Shown: positions 41,950 through 53,545 of the stretch, piece after piece
Layout: each line of letters starts with the position of its first letter
How positions within the stretch are numbered: the stretch's first letter is position 1
DNA from: Rhabdophis nuchalis
Taxonomy: Eukaryota; Chordata; Lepidosauria; Squamata; Natricidae
Length of the DNA: 64,000 nt
Reading direction: 5' to 3'
Assembly: GCA_039707465.1 (NCBI GenBank)
Contig: CM077644.1
Span: 102,625,375 to 102,689,374 of the forward strand
Notes under the pieces: generated by a model
What the model was told of the DNA's origin: nothing
The model's input: only the letters and a program-made list of their open reading frames with translations
Databases searched by the model: none
Position numbers and translations under genes: made by a program

Positions 41950-43480
41950 TATACTTACCGTATATATTAATCTGGAATAATGAAATAATTAGAGTAATAG
42001 ATTGGGTTTGAACTCCTGGGACTCTTAAAGCTTCCCTCTTTAAGGCTTCACTTTTAAGACTTCCATATCCAATAACTATCAAAGCTTCCCTGAATTAATG
42101 AAGGACAAGCTGTCCTGAAATTATTATTTTTTTTAAAGGATAGAAATTACTAGTAAAAAGGTGCATTATGTGTATAGCAATATTATACTCTTTATGACTT
42201 CAGACAAAATAAAAAAGTGGTTGCAGGCTAGGAACTGAGGATCAAACTTTATAACAAAGGAAAAGAAATAATGTCTATATTATTGAGTATTCTGATAGGT
42301 AAAGATTTTATCTAGCAGTATTGATTACTTATCCTAAACTGAAAGTTCCCTTAATTCAAAATGGATGGGGTTCTTCCTCACAGCTGTCCTCCAGGAAATC
42401 TTCAAGTAGTACAAAGTGTCTAGTGCTTGCTAAATTCCCTTTATCAGTCTAAATTCCCTTTATCAGGGCTAAATTCCCTTTATCAGTCGAATTGAATACT
42501 TTGAAAGTCATCATGAAAGCTTTTACAAGGTCACAATGACTTACTATACTTAGGCTAGGTGTTTCTCATACTAGTTGTAATATTTCTTACATTTGGACTT
42601 CCCACACAACCACTTCTGGCATTATTTTTCTGCTATATGAACATGGATTACCAGTCTTTGTGTTTAAAGTAGAAATGGAAAACCTGGAAACTTTATCTAT
42701 GGCAGGGCAGATTTCAGGATCGTATGGAAGGTTTTTCTTTGGTGCCCAAATCTGACCCATGTTGCATCTTTCAGTGCAGAAATATGTGGCCAGATTTCCA
42801 CACCCGAGCACAGGCCTGTCTTTCTTCAGTTTTGGCAGTGCTCAGGAAACAAGGGAATCTGAAACGCTATCAAGAATCCCAGGGCAATAATAGATGGTAT
42901 GCTGATTGATAAAACGGAATGTTATATTTCTTTATAAGCTATCGGCTTTCAATTCATCTAGCTCTCCTGGAATTATTCCCAGGTTCTTGATGTTGGAATC
43001 CTGAACATATTATTCAGCAATTAGAAACAGCTGGTGTGTGGTATCGGCATATCTCTGAACTAGGCTACTTTCAGAAGTTTCCACTACTTCTTAAAAACAT
43101 TATTTTAAAGGTTCATGGCTCAGTGGTTACAAATCTTTTCTACATAAAAGAGCCAGCTTTTACATCTGTGCAAACTTCAGTGGATCTAGCTGGTTCACTG
43201 GTATCTCTATGACTACAGAGGACAATGAATAAAAACGTATCTGTATTTACCATTCCAGCTGCTCCTGTACTGTGCTAAGGTTGGCTTGACTATAAGCTGA
43301 TTTTTCAAAACAAAAATCCTAAATATTTTCCCAGATGGCGATACCCACTTGCAAAGGCTGCAGGCCGCCTTGTCCTCTCATTGGATAATTTCTCTGCTGC
43401 TGCACTTCTCCCACTATTTTGCCTTCTTCTGTGGGCGAGTTTCCATGTAAACTTTATGTATAGGCTTGTGTTCATGTGTA
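41950..43480. other. Mostly unclassified; possible tRNA-like SINE near 43105
   Basis: A tRNA head-like stretch (TTCATGGCTCAGTGGTTACA, 43111-43130) may be a very degraded SINE. Around 42425-42490 the phrase AAATTCCCTTTATCAG occurs three times at 20-25 base spacing. Confidence 0.4.
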
Positions 43481-43489
43481 TGTATATAT

Positions 43490-44298
43490 ACTCATGTTTC
43501 ACCAAAAATAAAACCAGGCCTTATTTTCTTTTGGGCACCAAAATATGCACTAGGGCTTATTTTTGTGGATGTCTTATTTTTTTCCATGTATGGGAGGCCC
43601 ACTTCTTCTGCTTGCTTGCAGCTGGGCAGGAGGCCACATGGTGTGCCAGTGCCACCACCATAAGCTGGGTGGTGGAGCTGCCCCACGCACCCTGCACCAG
43701 CTTACCTCAGGGCCCTTGCAGCCAGGCAACCTATGCCTCAACACCTGCCTTGCCTCGTGGAGGCGGCTCCAGCAGGACCCCGTGTGGCTGCAACCATGAG
43801 GCAAGATGGGCGGTGGTGGTGGAGCTGCCTCATGTGCTCCACACGGCTTACCTCAGGACACCTGAAGCTGGACCATCCATGCCCCAACACCTGCCTTACC
43901 TTGTGGCCGCAGCATCAACACGCCACTTGGCTTCTTGTTTCATTGAGGCTGCAAGCAGAAGAAGTGGGTCAGCGGCCATTTGGGCTCCTGCTGCACATGG
44001 CTACTAGTGCTGCTGCCATGAAGCAGTTGTTGGGGTATGGATGGACTGGCTGTGAGTGCCCTGAGGTAAGCTGGTGCAGGGTGCATGGGGAAGTTCACCC
44101 CCCCAACTTTCCTCATGGCACCTCACCCCCTGTCTTTCCTCATGGCTGCAACACCACGAGCAACCCAACAAAATGAGTGGGCTGCTGGCTACACAGGTTT
44201 TAAGTAGGGTTTATTTTGGGGGTAGGCCTTATATGAGACACAAGCATACGAACATGCTAGGGCTTATTTTCTGAATAGGTCTTATTTTCCGATAAGTA
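43490..44298. mobile_element. Probable TIR DNA transposon, non-autonomous
   Basis: Left end region has AAAATAAAACCAGGCCTTAT and CTAGGGCTTATTTTTGTGG; the right end has CTAGGGCTTATTTTCTGAAT and AGGTCTTATTTTCCGATAAG. The ends are imperfectly inverted (left CACCAAAAATAAAACC with right GGTCTTATTTTCCG) with TA near both borders. The GC-rich interior (CACCTGCCTTGCCTCGTGG and relatives) repeats imperfectly and makes long frames (43381-44007 and others) without any known domain. Confidence 0.5.
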
Positions 44299-44304
44299 TA
44301 TGTG

Positions 44305-44475
44305 TATGTGTGTTAGACTTAGACTAACTTTATTGTCACTTTGAATGTATACTAATCGGCATAGATTAAAATGAAATTTCTTTGCATGGAGCTCTCAAAG
44401 GGTCTCCACCTCCAATATACACTACATTCACATGACAAAATAAATAAATAAATAAATATGCATATACCCACATAT
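44305..44475 (-). mobile_element. LINE 3' UTR fragment
   Basis: TAACTTTATTGTCACTTTGA and AATGAAATTTCTTTGCATGG on this strand are the reversed form of a common LINE 3' end (AAATTTCATT..CAATAAA). An AAAT run lies at 44440-44456. Confidence 0.5.
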
Positions 44476-44927
44476 ATTATATGACATGAAGAAAGAACAC
44501 AATCTAGTTTGGATGTATACAAGTACATTGTGAAAGAAATCATGCAAGTTTACTAGATGGATAGCATAGGAAATAAAGTTAAATGTGTATGCAACTACCA
44601 GCTTTAAGATAAAAATTCTATTTATTTTTTGTTTGTTTGTTTATTATGTAAATATATCTTACATTTTTAAAAATAATTTAAAGAAATAATCTTACAAGGG
44701 TAATTCTGGATGATCTACAAAGATTAATACGAACATAAACAATAACCCAATATGCCCATGTTAGTAGATGAATTAAATTGGCACCAGTTACCTTTAACCA
44801 AAAAAAGGTTCCACAATAACACAATATTACAATAAAATATTTGATAATAGCACAATATTAATATTTCCTTAACATATAGAATGTTTATTGAATTATTATT
44901 GTTGTTATTGTTATTATTATTGAAATT

Positions 44928-45570
44928 ATGAATAAACATTTTATATCTGCAGCAGCTGCCAAAAAAGCCAACACAGTTCTAGGCTGCATAAACAGAGGGA
45001 TAGAATCTAGATCACGTGAAGTGTTAATGCCACTGTATAGTGCCTTGGTAAGGCCACACTTGGAATACTGCATACAGTTTTGGTCGCCACGATGTAGAAA
45101 AGACGTGGAGACTCTGGAAAGAGTGCAGAGAAGAGCAACCAAGATGATTAGGGAACTGGAGACTAAAACATATGAAGAACGGTTGCAGGAGCTGGGTATG
45201 TCTAGTTTGATGAAGAGAAGGACCAGGGGAGACATGATAGCAGTGTTCCGATATCTCAGAGGGTGCCACAGAGAAGACGGAGCCAAACTATTCTCCAAGG
45301 CACCTGGGGGCAGGACAAGAAGCAATGGGTGGAAACTAATCAAGGAGAGAAGCAACTTGGAACTAAGGAGAAATTTCCTGACAGTTAGAACAATTAACCT
45401 CTGGAACAGCTTGCCTCCAGAAGTTGTGAATGCCCCAACCCTGAAAGTCTTTAAAAAGATGTTAGATAGCCATTTGTCTGAAATGGTATAAGGTTCCTGC
45501 CCACGCAGGGGGTTGGACTAGAAGACCTACAAGGTCCCTTCCAACTCTGCTATTGTATTGTATTGTATCT
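44928..45570 (+). mobile_element. CR1 LINE, 3' part of ORF2 with intact frame
   Basis: 187 codons without a stop: AKKANTVLGCINRGIESRSR, EVLMPLYSALVRPHLEYCIQ, RVQRRATKMIRELE, YEERLQELGMSSLMKRRTRG, DMIAVFRYLRGCH, NLWNSLPPEVVNAPTLKVFK and HLSEMV, the CR1 C-terminus. The 3' end GGGGGTTGGACTAGAAGACC, AAGGTCCCTTCCAACTCTG then an ATTGT repeat is the CR1 signature. Truncated at the 5' side near 44928, where a TTATTG-rich tract precedes it. This is the longest CR1 copy here. Confidence 0.92.
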
Positions 45571-45574
45571 TTTT

Positions 45575-47175
45575 GGGGGCCTTCCTGGAGCCATCTACTT
45601 TTCCAGCATTTAAAAAAATAAATCCAGTTGTGTATTTAATGAAGCAATAACACACTGCTGGAGTGATTAAATAAAAGAAAAAATTGAAATGTAGGTACTG
45701 TAGCTTAGCAAAAGAAAAATAGTCTAAAGAAATGCAGAGATAAGCTTGATGAAAAAATGTATGAGCTTTAATAGTGGCAACTTAGTTATGGGAAAATGAA
45801 AGATATGAGAAAAAAACAAAACAAAAACTGTATTATAATCAGTGACTGACATCCAACATATTAAAATACCATATCATCAGTGTATGGTAGTATAAATTTA
45901 TAAAATGAACAGTAAATGATGATACAAAGTAGGGGAAACAGACACACATCATAGGCCCACATCACAGGCAAACAGCATCATAGGGAATCCAGGCCTAAGT
46001 AAGAATAAAAATTTTAAAAAATGGTTTAAAGAACTCAAAATAACTTCGTCATGATTTTGTTTGTCATAAAAGGAGGCAGTTGAGAAACTGGCAGGTTTTC
46101 AAAATTCTGTACTCTACAATACTAGAATAGTATCGTTCTCACAGTGTCTTTTTCTTGACCTTGTATTTTTTTTTTTAAAAAAAAACACCCTCAGATTTTA
46201 AATCAGCAACATTGTAACGCCCAGGTAAGTGTTATAATCAGGGTCCTATTGTGGAACTCCAGGAATTTTAGAGACCAAACTGAATCACTTGAGGAGGTCT
46301 CCTGTCTCTATGATATAATCAAAGTTCAGCAGTTAGCCTACAAGTAATTAATAACTACACCACAGGTAAAACGAACAATAATCTCTGCAGCCACAGAAAT
46401 AAGAAAACAGCATATGGAGACTGAAGGAGTCAATATAGGGTGACAATGTCTGTACCTTCCATCCAAAAATTTGGCTAGTCTGTACTGGCAATAGGGCAAC
46501 CTGACAGTGTTGATAAGTCCTTTGGCATCTGAAATCAGACACTAAGCAGAACTACCTAGAGCTGACAGACTCAAATATCGTTGTAGTGGCTTGACAGATG
46601 AGTGAGATTTGCATTTTTGTGCTACCAAGGCCTGAGGATGATCAGATGTCTAAAGTTGTTTCTGACAATTTGTAAAGGTTCACCTTCCATATGCTTGCAT
46701 TCTCTGGGGAAGTCACCTTTCGTTCTCCATTTTTCTCTGTTCTCTTTCAGTTCTCCTTCCAAAGTTCTGCAGGACATTATTTAAAGGCTAAGGCTACCAT
46801 ATCTATTCTTCAAAAATCCAAAAGACCCCTTGATGACAGAAGAGACATCTTTGCTGCTATTTAATCAAGGTTTGGATTTTTGCCACTTAGCTAATTTAGC
46901 CTTAGTTTCTTTTCTTTTTTTTTAAACCCTCCAAAAATTCCAGATCTGTTTTATTTGCAGATATCCAAGTGGGAGAAGGAGGAAAGAAGAAAAAAGATAT
47001 AAAGATTGTTATATATGTTGAGAAAGTAAAAATGCGTGTGAGAGGAGAAGAAGACAAAGAGCACAACGTATGTTTCAAGTAAAAATATAGTGCTTAGTTA
47101 AACTGAATGAAAGGAAAGATGTATTTTACCATTTTTCTAGAGACTCCAGAACCATTTTTGCTAAAAAGAGCTCTG
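45575..47175. other. No feature recognised
   Basis: AT-rich, apparently unique sequence. Confidence 0.4.
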
Positions 47176-47184
47176 GTTATCTAG

Positions 47185-47690
47185 TTTATTTATTTTTATT
47201 TGTTTAAGTGTTTATAAAGAATTTATAAGACCACCCAACTACATGACATCTCTGGCCCAGTTTACAACAATAAAAAGAGTATAAACACAACAAAAACAAG
47301 GAGAAAGAACAATGCACATCCAGAAGAGGAAAAACATCTGGCCTAACACAAGTAATCCCATAAGAGGCTTGTCACCCAAGATAATCCTGGGGGGGAAACC
47401 ATTTTAATGACCATTTTTGTAAGAGCAGATTGGTGTCATACATATCCCTTAGAGAGAAGCTGCATCAGGCTTCCTTGTGACAGACAAAGACCTGCTTCCT
47501 GGATTCTGTGAGGCTCAACTATTCTTTAACTGATGGAACCTGGAGTATACCAACCCAAACTAATTGTACACGCAGGAAGAAATTACTGAAGATAGACAAT
47601 CCCTCAGTCAGGTTCTATATCCTGAATGGCTTTAGAGATAGCACCTTAAAATAGTGCTCAGAAAACATTGAGCTCACAAAGCAAAGATGT
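47185..47690 (-). mobile_element. Old LINE 3' region, tentative
   Basis: TTTATTTATTTTTATTTG, ACAACAATAAAAAGAG, AGAAATTACTGAAGATAG and CTGAATGGCTTTAGAGATAG resemble, on the minus strand, the 3' UTR and last codons of an older L2/CR1-group LINE. Highly diverged. Confidence 0.4.
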
Positions 47691-47701
47691 TTAAAAGTCT
47701 A

Positions 47702-47710
47702 ACACACACA

Positions 47711-47793
<83 letters not shown>
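47702..47793. repeat. (CA)n(GA)n microsatellite
   Basis: Perfect ACAC run (47702-47728) followed by a long perfect GAGA run (47729-47793). Confidence 0.97.
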
Positions 47794-47798
<5 letters not shown>

Positions 47799-47985
47799 AA
47801 TGTGTCTCTGTGTGTGTTATTCAGAATAGTTGAAAGAGTTCAGATTTGTAATGATATAAACAAAGGATAAGCGTCATGTTTTCTGCACTTATGTCACTGT
47901 GATACAAACATCAGCAGTAAGAAAAGGAATTCTTGATAGACAACAAAAACCTGCAAGATAGGGCAGAGCAAGGACATAAACACTA

Positions 47986-48653
47986 CCGTATTTTTCGGAG
48001 TATAAGACACACCTTTTTCCTCTAAAAAGAGGCTGAAAATCTGGGAGCGTCTTATACATCGAATACAGCATTTTTTTTGCCTCCTGAAACCCCGCCCCTT
48101 CACCAAAATGGCCATGCGCATACCTTTATGGAGGCTTCCAGAGAGTTCCTAGGGGCTGGGGAGGGCAGAAATGAGCAAAAAACAGGGCATTTTGCCCCCC
48201 CAGCCCCCAGCAGCACTCTATAAGCCTCCATAAGGCTAAGCGTGCAATTTTTTTGACCAAAAATCAGCCCGTTTTCACAAAAGAAATGGGCCGTTTTTTC
48301 CACGTTTTGCCCCCCACCCCACCCCTCCGGAGCACTCTGCAAGCTTCCCCCCCCCCCAAGGCTCTTCATGCCTTTTATTTGAAAAAAAAGGGCCCATTTT
48401 CGAGAAAAATGAGCCGTTTGGGGGAGGTTTGCAGACTGCAAAAAGGGTTTTTTTTCCTTTTTGAAAGCTATTTAATTAGAGTGGTTGATGAGAATTACAT
48501 TGGTCAAGTACTGTGCCTGCAGAAACAAAGATTTGTTCCAAAGGTGGTCAGTGATTTCCTTTTCCAGCACATGGGTAAATACACCTGTAAACATCTACCT
48601 ATCTACCTACCTGCCTACTCTCTCTCTCTCTCTCCCTACTTATCTAATGTATT

Positions 48654-48721
<68 letters not shown>

Positions 48722-49116
48722 TCCCTACCTATCTACACACTCTCTCTCCCTACCTATCTACTGTATTTCTTTCCCCCCTCTATATACTGTACCTACCTAC
48801 CTGCTCTCTCTCTCTCCCTACCTATCTACTGTATTTCTCTATCTCTCTCTATTTCTCTCTCTCTCTATCCCTCTCCCTACCTACCTATCTATACACTCTC
48901 TCTCCCTACCTACCTACTGTATTTCTCTCTCCCCCCTCTATCTACTTATATACCTATCTACCTACTCTCTCTCTCTCCCTACCTACCTACTGTATTTCTC
49001 TCTCTTTCTCTCCCTCTCTATCCCTCTACCTACCTACCTACTTAAAAAAAAAATTGCCTCTTCAAAACCTGGTCGCGTCTTATACTCTATTGCATCTTAT
49101 ACTCCGAAAAATACGG
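47986..49116. mobile_element. TIR DNA transposon, 1.13 kb, TA-flanked
   Basis: Perfect 22-bp terminal inverted repeats: left 47986-48007 and right 49095-49116, both reading CCGTATTTTTCGGAGTATAA inward. TA flanks both sides (47984-47985, 49117-49118), the target duplication of Tc1/mariner-group elements. Close to the ends are further copies of GTCTTATAC (48049 and 49077). The interior has no transposase: poly-T/G stretches, CCCCCAGCCCCCAGCAGC, and a CT-rich minisatellite. The 288- and 186-codon frames over it are repeat translations. Confidence 0.88.
48590..49045. repeat. (CTAC)n/(CT)n minisatellite inside the TIR element
   Basis: Units of CTACCTAC plus CT-runs plus ACTGTATTTCT repeat several times. 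Same unit design as 25590-25925. Contains long CT microsatellite stretches (48655-48718). Confidence 0.9.
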
Positions 49117-49119
49117 TAA

Positions 49120-49795
49120 TCTACGTTAGTCTGTTGAGTGCATGTTTTACACTATTCTTCATTTTTATATATATTTTAATAACTTGGAAAGGCATTTAAC
49201 TGTTTTGTTTTGTTTAAAAAAAAATCACTAGTCTGCATGCTTTCTCTTCTGAGGATATTTTAATAGTCCATAAGACACAGTGATATTGCATGCATTTGGA
49301 GGTCAAAGAGGGCTAATGATGCTTGTATTAGAGATGGTGAAGACTTTTTGATCCCAGATTCAAATATAGCCGACAGAATCATTTCCATGCCCACCATGCA
49401 ATAGAACACAAGGGAGTTTAAAACACATAGAAGAAACCTTTTGCATTTTTAAAATTTATTTGATTTCTCAAATTAATTTAGTTTTTGATTTAGTTTTTGA
49501 ACTCAGAGGTTCTCAAATCGTTGATGATGATGTGTCACAGGCAGCATAGAAAAGGGGATCACCACTTACAATTGACTTCCATGGGGAAAATGAGAAATAA
49601 AGCCCAGAGTGAGATTAGATAAATGGCTAAATTAAGCCGTAGCTCTAGCGCTCTGTCATAACCTATTGTCAATCCCAGCACATTTATTATTTGATTTTAT
49701 TCACAGGTTTCAGTCCGATTCATTCATCATTTTAAGGGGGGGGGGTATTTCATTTTATTGTATTTAACATTTAATGTTTTAATGTAACTTTGTTT
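49120..49795. other. No feature recognised
   Basis: Unclassified; a G run lies at 49735-49745. Confidence 0.4.
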
Positions 49796-49802
49796 GCATT
49801 TA

Positions 49803-50715
49803 GATTTAGATTTATTTAATTTTTTATACCGCCCTACTTCCGAAGGACTCAGGGCGGTGTACAGCCAAAATAAAACACAGATATATAAAAGTTAAAAACT
49901 ATTTAAAAACATATTAAATAATTTGGTCCATGATAAGATTAAAAACCAACAAACCCAATTAAAATTAATAAATAATAAAATTCGTATTTACGCAAGCCTG
50001 GCTTGTTGAAAAAGAAAACTTTTAAGAGCACGGCAGAAGGTGCTTCGGTCAGGGATAATTTGTAACTCCGGGGGCAATTCGTTCCAGAGGACAGGTGCTC
50101 CCACGGAGAAGGCTCTCCTCCTGGGTGTTGCCAGTCGACATTGTTTAGCCAATGGCACCATGAGGAGACCCTCTCTATGGGAGCGTACTGGCCGGTGGGA
50201 GGCTCTCGGTGGCAGAAGGCGATCTTGTAGTTACCCAGGTCCTAAGCCATGGAGCGCTTTAAAGATAGTAACCAACACATTGAATCGCAAGGAAAACCAC
50301 CGGAAGCCAGTGTAGCTACGTGCAGGAGGGCTGTAACATGGGAGGTCACATCGCCCCCATAATTACCTGCGCGGCCGCATTCTGGACCAGTTGGAGCCCC
50401 ATGTAGAGAGCATTACAGTAGTCCAGACAGGAAGAGACGAGGACATGAGTGACTGTGCGCAGGGCATCCCGATCCAGGAAGGGACGCAACTGGCAGATCA
50501 GGCGAACCTGATAAAAAGCCCCCCTGGCGACAGCCATCATATGATCTTCCAGGGACAGCCATGCATCCAGGAGGACACCCAAGTTGCGAACCCTTCCTGT
50601 GGGGGCTAAGGTCTCACCCCTCATAGCCAGCGAGGGAACCAGCTGACTGTAACGGGACGCCGGGAACCACAGCCATTTGGTCTTGGAGGGGTTGAGCCTG
50701 AGCCTGTTTGCATGA
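49803..50715 (-). mobile_element. L2/CR1-group LINE, longest copy, minus strand
   Basis: About 0.9 kb. On the minus strand it begins with RLRLNPSKTKWLWFP, then RVRNLGVLLDAWLSLEDHM, AVARGAFYQVRLICQLRPFL, VTHVLVSSCLDYCNALYMGL and QLVQNAAA.VIMG, the classical RT-end of this LINE group; the frame is then broken and continues as LHG, SHREGLL and NDLP-like pieces to a 3' UTR with CACCGCCCTGAGTCC and an ATAAA-rich tail. It shows what lies upstream of the shorter copies. Confidence 0.87.
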
Positions 50716-50719
50716 GGTT

Positions 50720-51445
50720 TTTATGATATTTGTAAGCCATCCAGAGTCCCCTGACAGAGATGGATGTCATAAACATGTAATAAATAAAAATAAAAATAAG
50801 TAAATATAAAAAAATACTATTGTAAATATTGGAAAAAATGTTATAATTCCTGATATACACTGAGAGTTGAATGAGATTCTAGCCACCTCCCAAATTGCTG
50901 TAGATTCCTGTTGTAAAGCTTCTGTTTCTGGCTTGGTTTCTTAGTACTGTATATGGGAAATCAGCAGAGTTTTCTCTCGATACTAACAGACATACAGTGT
51001 TGGGATGTGAAATTAGTATAAAATGAAAGTATAAACTAAAAAAATGAAGAATCCCTCTTTAAATGGCTAAATAATGATTGAGAAGAACACTGTCAATGAA
51101 ATGTGCACATCCTGTCTAATAATTCATTCCTTTTCAAACAAAAATATATCTTCCTTGTGATTTTTTAAAAGACCACCAAAGAATGGTATCACAAGCAAGG
51201 TGGATCTTCTGTAAGTTGACTAGGGTCTTTGCCATAACTTTATATTCTTTTTACCAAGGGTTTTTCCTCTCAAATGTGTGCATCTTGTTATCAGAATTTA
51301 GATGGGAAGCAACGTGTTGGGAGGGAGCAAATGAGCACCTGCCTGAAAAATGGGGTATAAATTGAACAAACAAATAAATGTGGGATTGCACAAATCCAAA
51401 ATGAACACAACAGGACAGCAGAGAGAAGCAGAACTCTTCATGTTT
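50720..51445. other. No feature recognised
   Basis: Unclassified sequence, AT-rich. Confidence 0.4.
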
Positions 51446-51451
51446 ACTTGT

Positions 51452-51583
51452 CAGGGGTGGGCAACTATGCAAATTTTACATATGGACTTCAACTCCCAGA
51501 ATTCCTGAGCCACCATGGCTGGCTCAGGAATTCTGGGAGTTGAAGTCCATAGGTTGTAAAGTTGCCATAATTACCCACCCCTG
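51452..51583. mobile_element. hAT MITE built around a perfect palindrome
   Basis: Ends CAGGGGTGGGCAACTATGC and ACCCACCCCTG. The interior holds a perfect inverted repeat with 32-bp arms (51481-51512, 51520-51551) and a 7-base spacer. The flanking 8-mers (TTACTTGT and ATCTGGAT) do not match, so the target duplication is lost or the borders have changed. Confidence 0.82.
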
Positions 51584-51589
51584 ATCTGG

Positions 51590-53080
51590 ATTATGGCACC
51601 TTAAAACAAGTGTTGTTTCCCATCTTTTCCATCTTTCTTTTGCAGTTACCCACAAATTCATAGTGTTGACAAATGCGCAGTTCATGTTCCCCAGCTCACT
51701 TCTGGAAGAGAGTTTTGTGATATCGGTGTCACAAAGTGAAAGCATCACATAGCAGACTTGTAGAAGGGCACAGTAGCCGCCAGCAACTTTCTAATTCTTT
51801 GGCTTTCTAAAACTTCTCAAACCTGTCTGATTGAAGCAGATACTATATAAAAGAAAGAGATTCTGAGAGGTGATGCTCGGTGAGCTGAAATGTATTTCTA
51901 AACCTAATCACTTGTGTGTGGTTCTGGATTTGTTTCCATCCAGTATTTGTGGAGGGAAATGAGATTTATTTGGGGACACCTATCCTTTTTCTTTCCTCCT
52001 TTCTTTGCTGAAAGTTATTCATCAATCATCATGAAGTGCATTAAGAACTTGCACTATGGTTTGGCACAGTAGACTGTTACTGTGCTTGGCTTACTACTAA
52101 CCTGTTATTCACATGCTCCCGCACAATCAAAAAGTTTTTCCATTTACCATCCACTCCAGATATCAGCACCATCCATCAACTGAATTGCTTGAAAATGGCA
52201 TAGGATGCAATAAGTCTCTGTGTTCAATCCGATTCACTAATACTAAGAGAACATAGCATTTCCATCTGGAAACTATATTCTGAAGTAAGTTTGGCACAAG
52301 TTCAACGTTATTGTTGGAAGGATTTCAGAAGATTTCTTGCTTTTTGAATCTTGGGAACTCGTAATGAGCTAGAGTTTCACGTACAATCACCTTATGTTTA
52401 ACTCTTTAACATAAAAACTAGATGGTTTTCCTCTAAAGAAAGATTCATGTATATTATAGGAAGAGATGATTTGTTTAGAAAGTGGGTCAGTGACAAAATT
52501 GGGCAGAGACATACCATTAGTTTATAAAAGAGTCATCTCTTACAAATATCTTTCCATGTAAAATGTAAAAACTGTCATTGCAGGCGTATTTCCTACCAGA
52601 ACGGAACATTTTTCAGAAACAAATCGTAACAATTAAAATGTTGTGGAAATAACTTGCAAATGACTTCACAGAAATGAGCAGTTTTAGGGAAGTCAAGGGC
52701 CTCCTTTTGTCTTTCAGTTGTAAAAAAAAAACCTGTCTCTCTCCACAGCCCCACATCTCCAAAATAGAAGAGGCCAAGACAAAAGTGCAGTTAAAATAAT
52801 ATTTAATATAACTTATGGAAAAGTTAAATATGACTTTCAATTGGAATATACTTAATGTGATTATGTATTTTCTTTTTAAAAACCACATTTCAAAAAAATA
52901 ATGGGCCAGTTATTGAAAAGCTCTGTAGGCAGCAGCCAGCTGATTGTGCATCTTGATTTAAGAACAATAATACAAACTTTAGAAACTACTTTAAAAAAAA
53001 ACACTTAGAGCCAAAACAGAAGAATCTTGGGATTGGTTAATATAATATTTTTGAGGACATAGGGGAGAGGCTTATAATAA
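51590..53080. other. No feature recognised
   Basis: About 1.5 kb of apparently unique DNA. Confidence 0.4.
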
Positions 53081-53097
53081 TAAAAAGAGTGACAAAG

Positions 53098-53165
53098 GAC
53101 CTCCTCCTCCCACCCTCCTCCTCCTCTTCCTCCTCGTCCTCCACCTTCTTCTTTCTCCTTCTCAT
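53098..53165. repeat. (CTC)n/(CTT)n low-complexity tract
   Basis: Imperfect CTC-rich run adjoining the tail of the minus-strand LINE end. Confidence 0.85.
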
Positions 53166-53171
53166 TATTTT

Positions 53172-53422
53172 TAGTATGGTTCGTTGCACAGTCAGCCAGA
53201 TGTTCAGACTCAATTTGGCATTTCCCCCCACCTACTGAGTCCTTCCCAAGGGTCTTGGATAGACAGATATGGATATTTGATGGTATCTTCGCAGGGTGTA
53301 AGTTGTTCCGAGCATAGCTGCCTTTTGCAATTGATGGATGGTGATTTTGTCAATACCAATGGTGTTCAAGTGGTATTCCAGTTGTTCTGGGATTGACCCC
53401 AAGGTGCTTATCACTATTTGCT
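53172..53422 (-). mobile_element. Dong/R4-like LINE 3' end, first copy
   Basis: On the minus strand: STLGSIPEQLEYHLNTIGID, ITIHQLQKAAMLGTTYTLRR, then a stop region, GGGAAGGACTCAGTAGGTGG, AATTTGGCATT-complement and a tail with ATACTAAAAATAATG. The pattern (LGTIPK.LE..L..I, then LQKAALLGTA.ILRR) is the C-terminus of a non-LTR retrotransposon I associate with Dong/R4; the clade is tentative. Confidence 0.6.
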
Positions 53423-53429
53423 AATTATT

Positions 53430-53545
53430 ATTATTGTTATGGTTCATCACATAATCAGGCAGATGTTCAGATTAGGTTGGTATTTTTTCCCACCTATTGA
53501 GTCATCCCAAAGGACTCCTGCATCTACTTCAGGGTTCATGAGGGA
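53430..53545 (-). mobile_element. Dong/R4-like LINE 3' end, second tandem copy
   Basis: Minus strand: AGTCCTTTGGGATGACTCAA, TAGGTGGGAAAAAATACC, TCTGAACATCTGCCTG, then an AATAATAATT tail joining the first copy. Same 3' UTR as 53172-53260, same orientation. Confidence 0.6.

Noticed and set aside
43381..44007. 208-codon open frame in GC-rich sequence
   Set aside because: It lies inside an imperfectly repetitive TIR element, competes with overlapping frames on both strands and shows no known domain.
48253..49119. 288-codon open frame, the longest of the window, plus a 186-codon frame in another register
   Set aside because: Mostly SLSLSL and YLPTYL from CT and CTAC repeats inside a TIR element; no domain.
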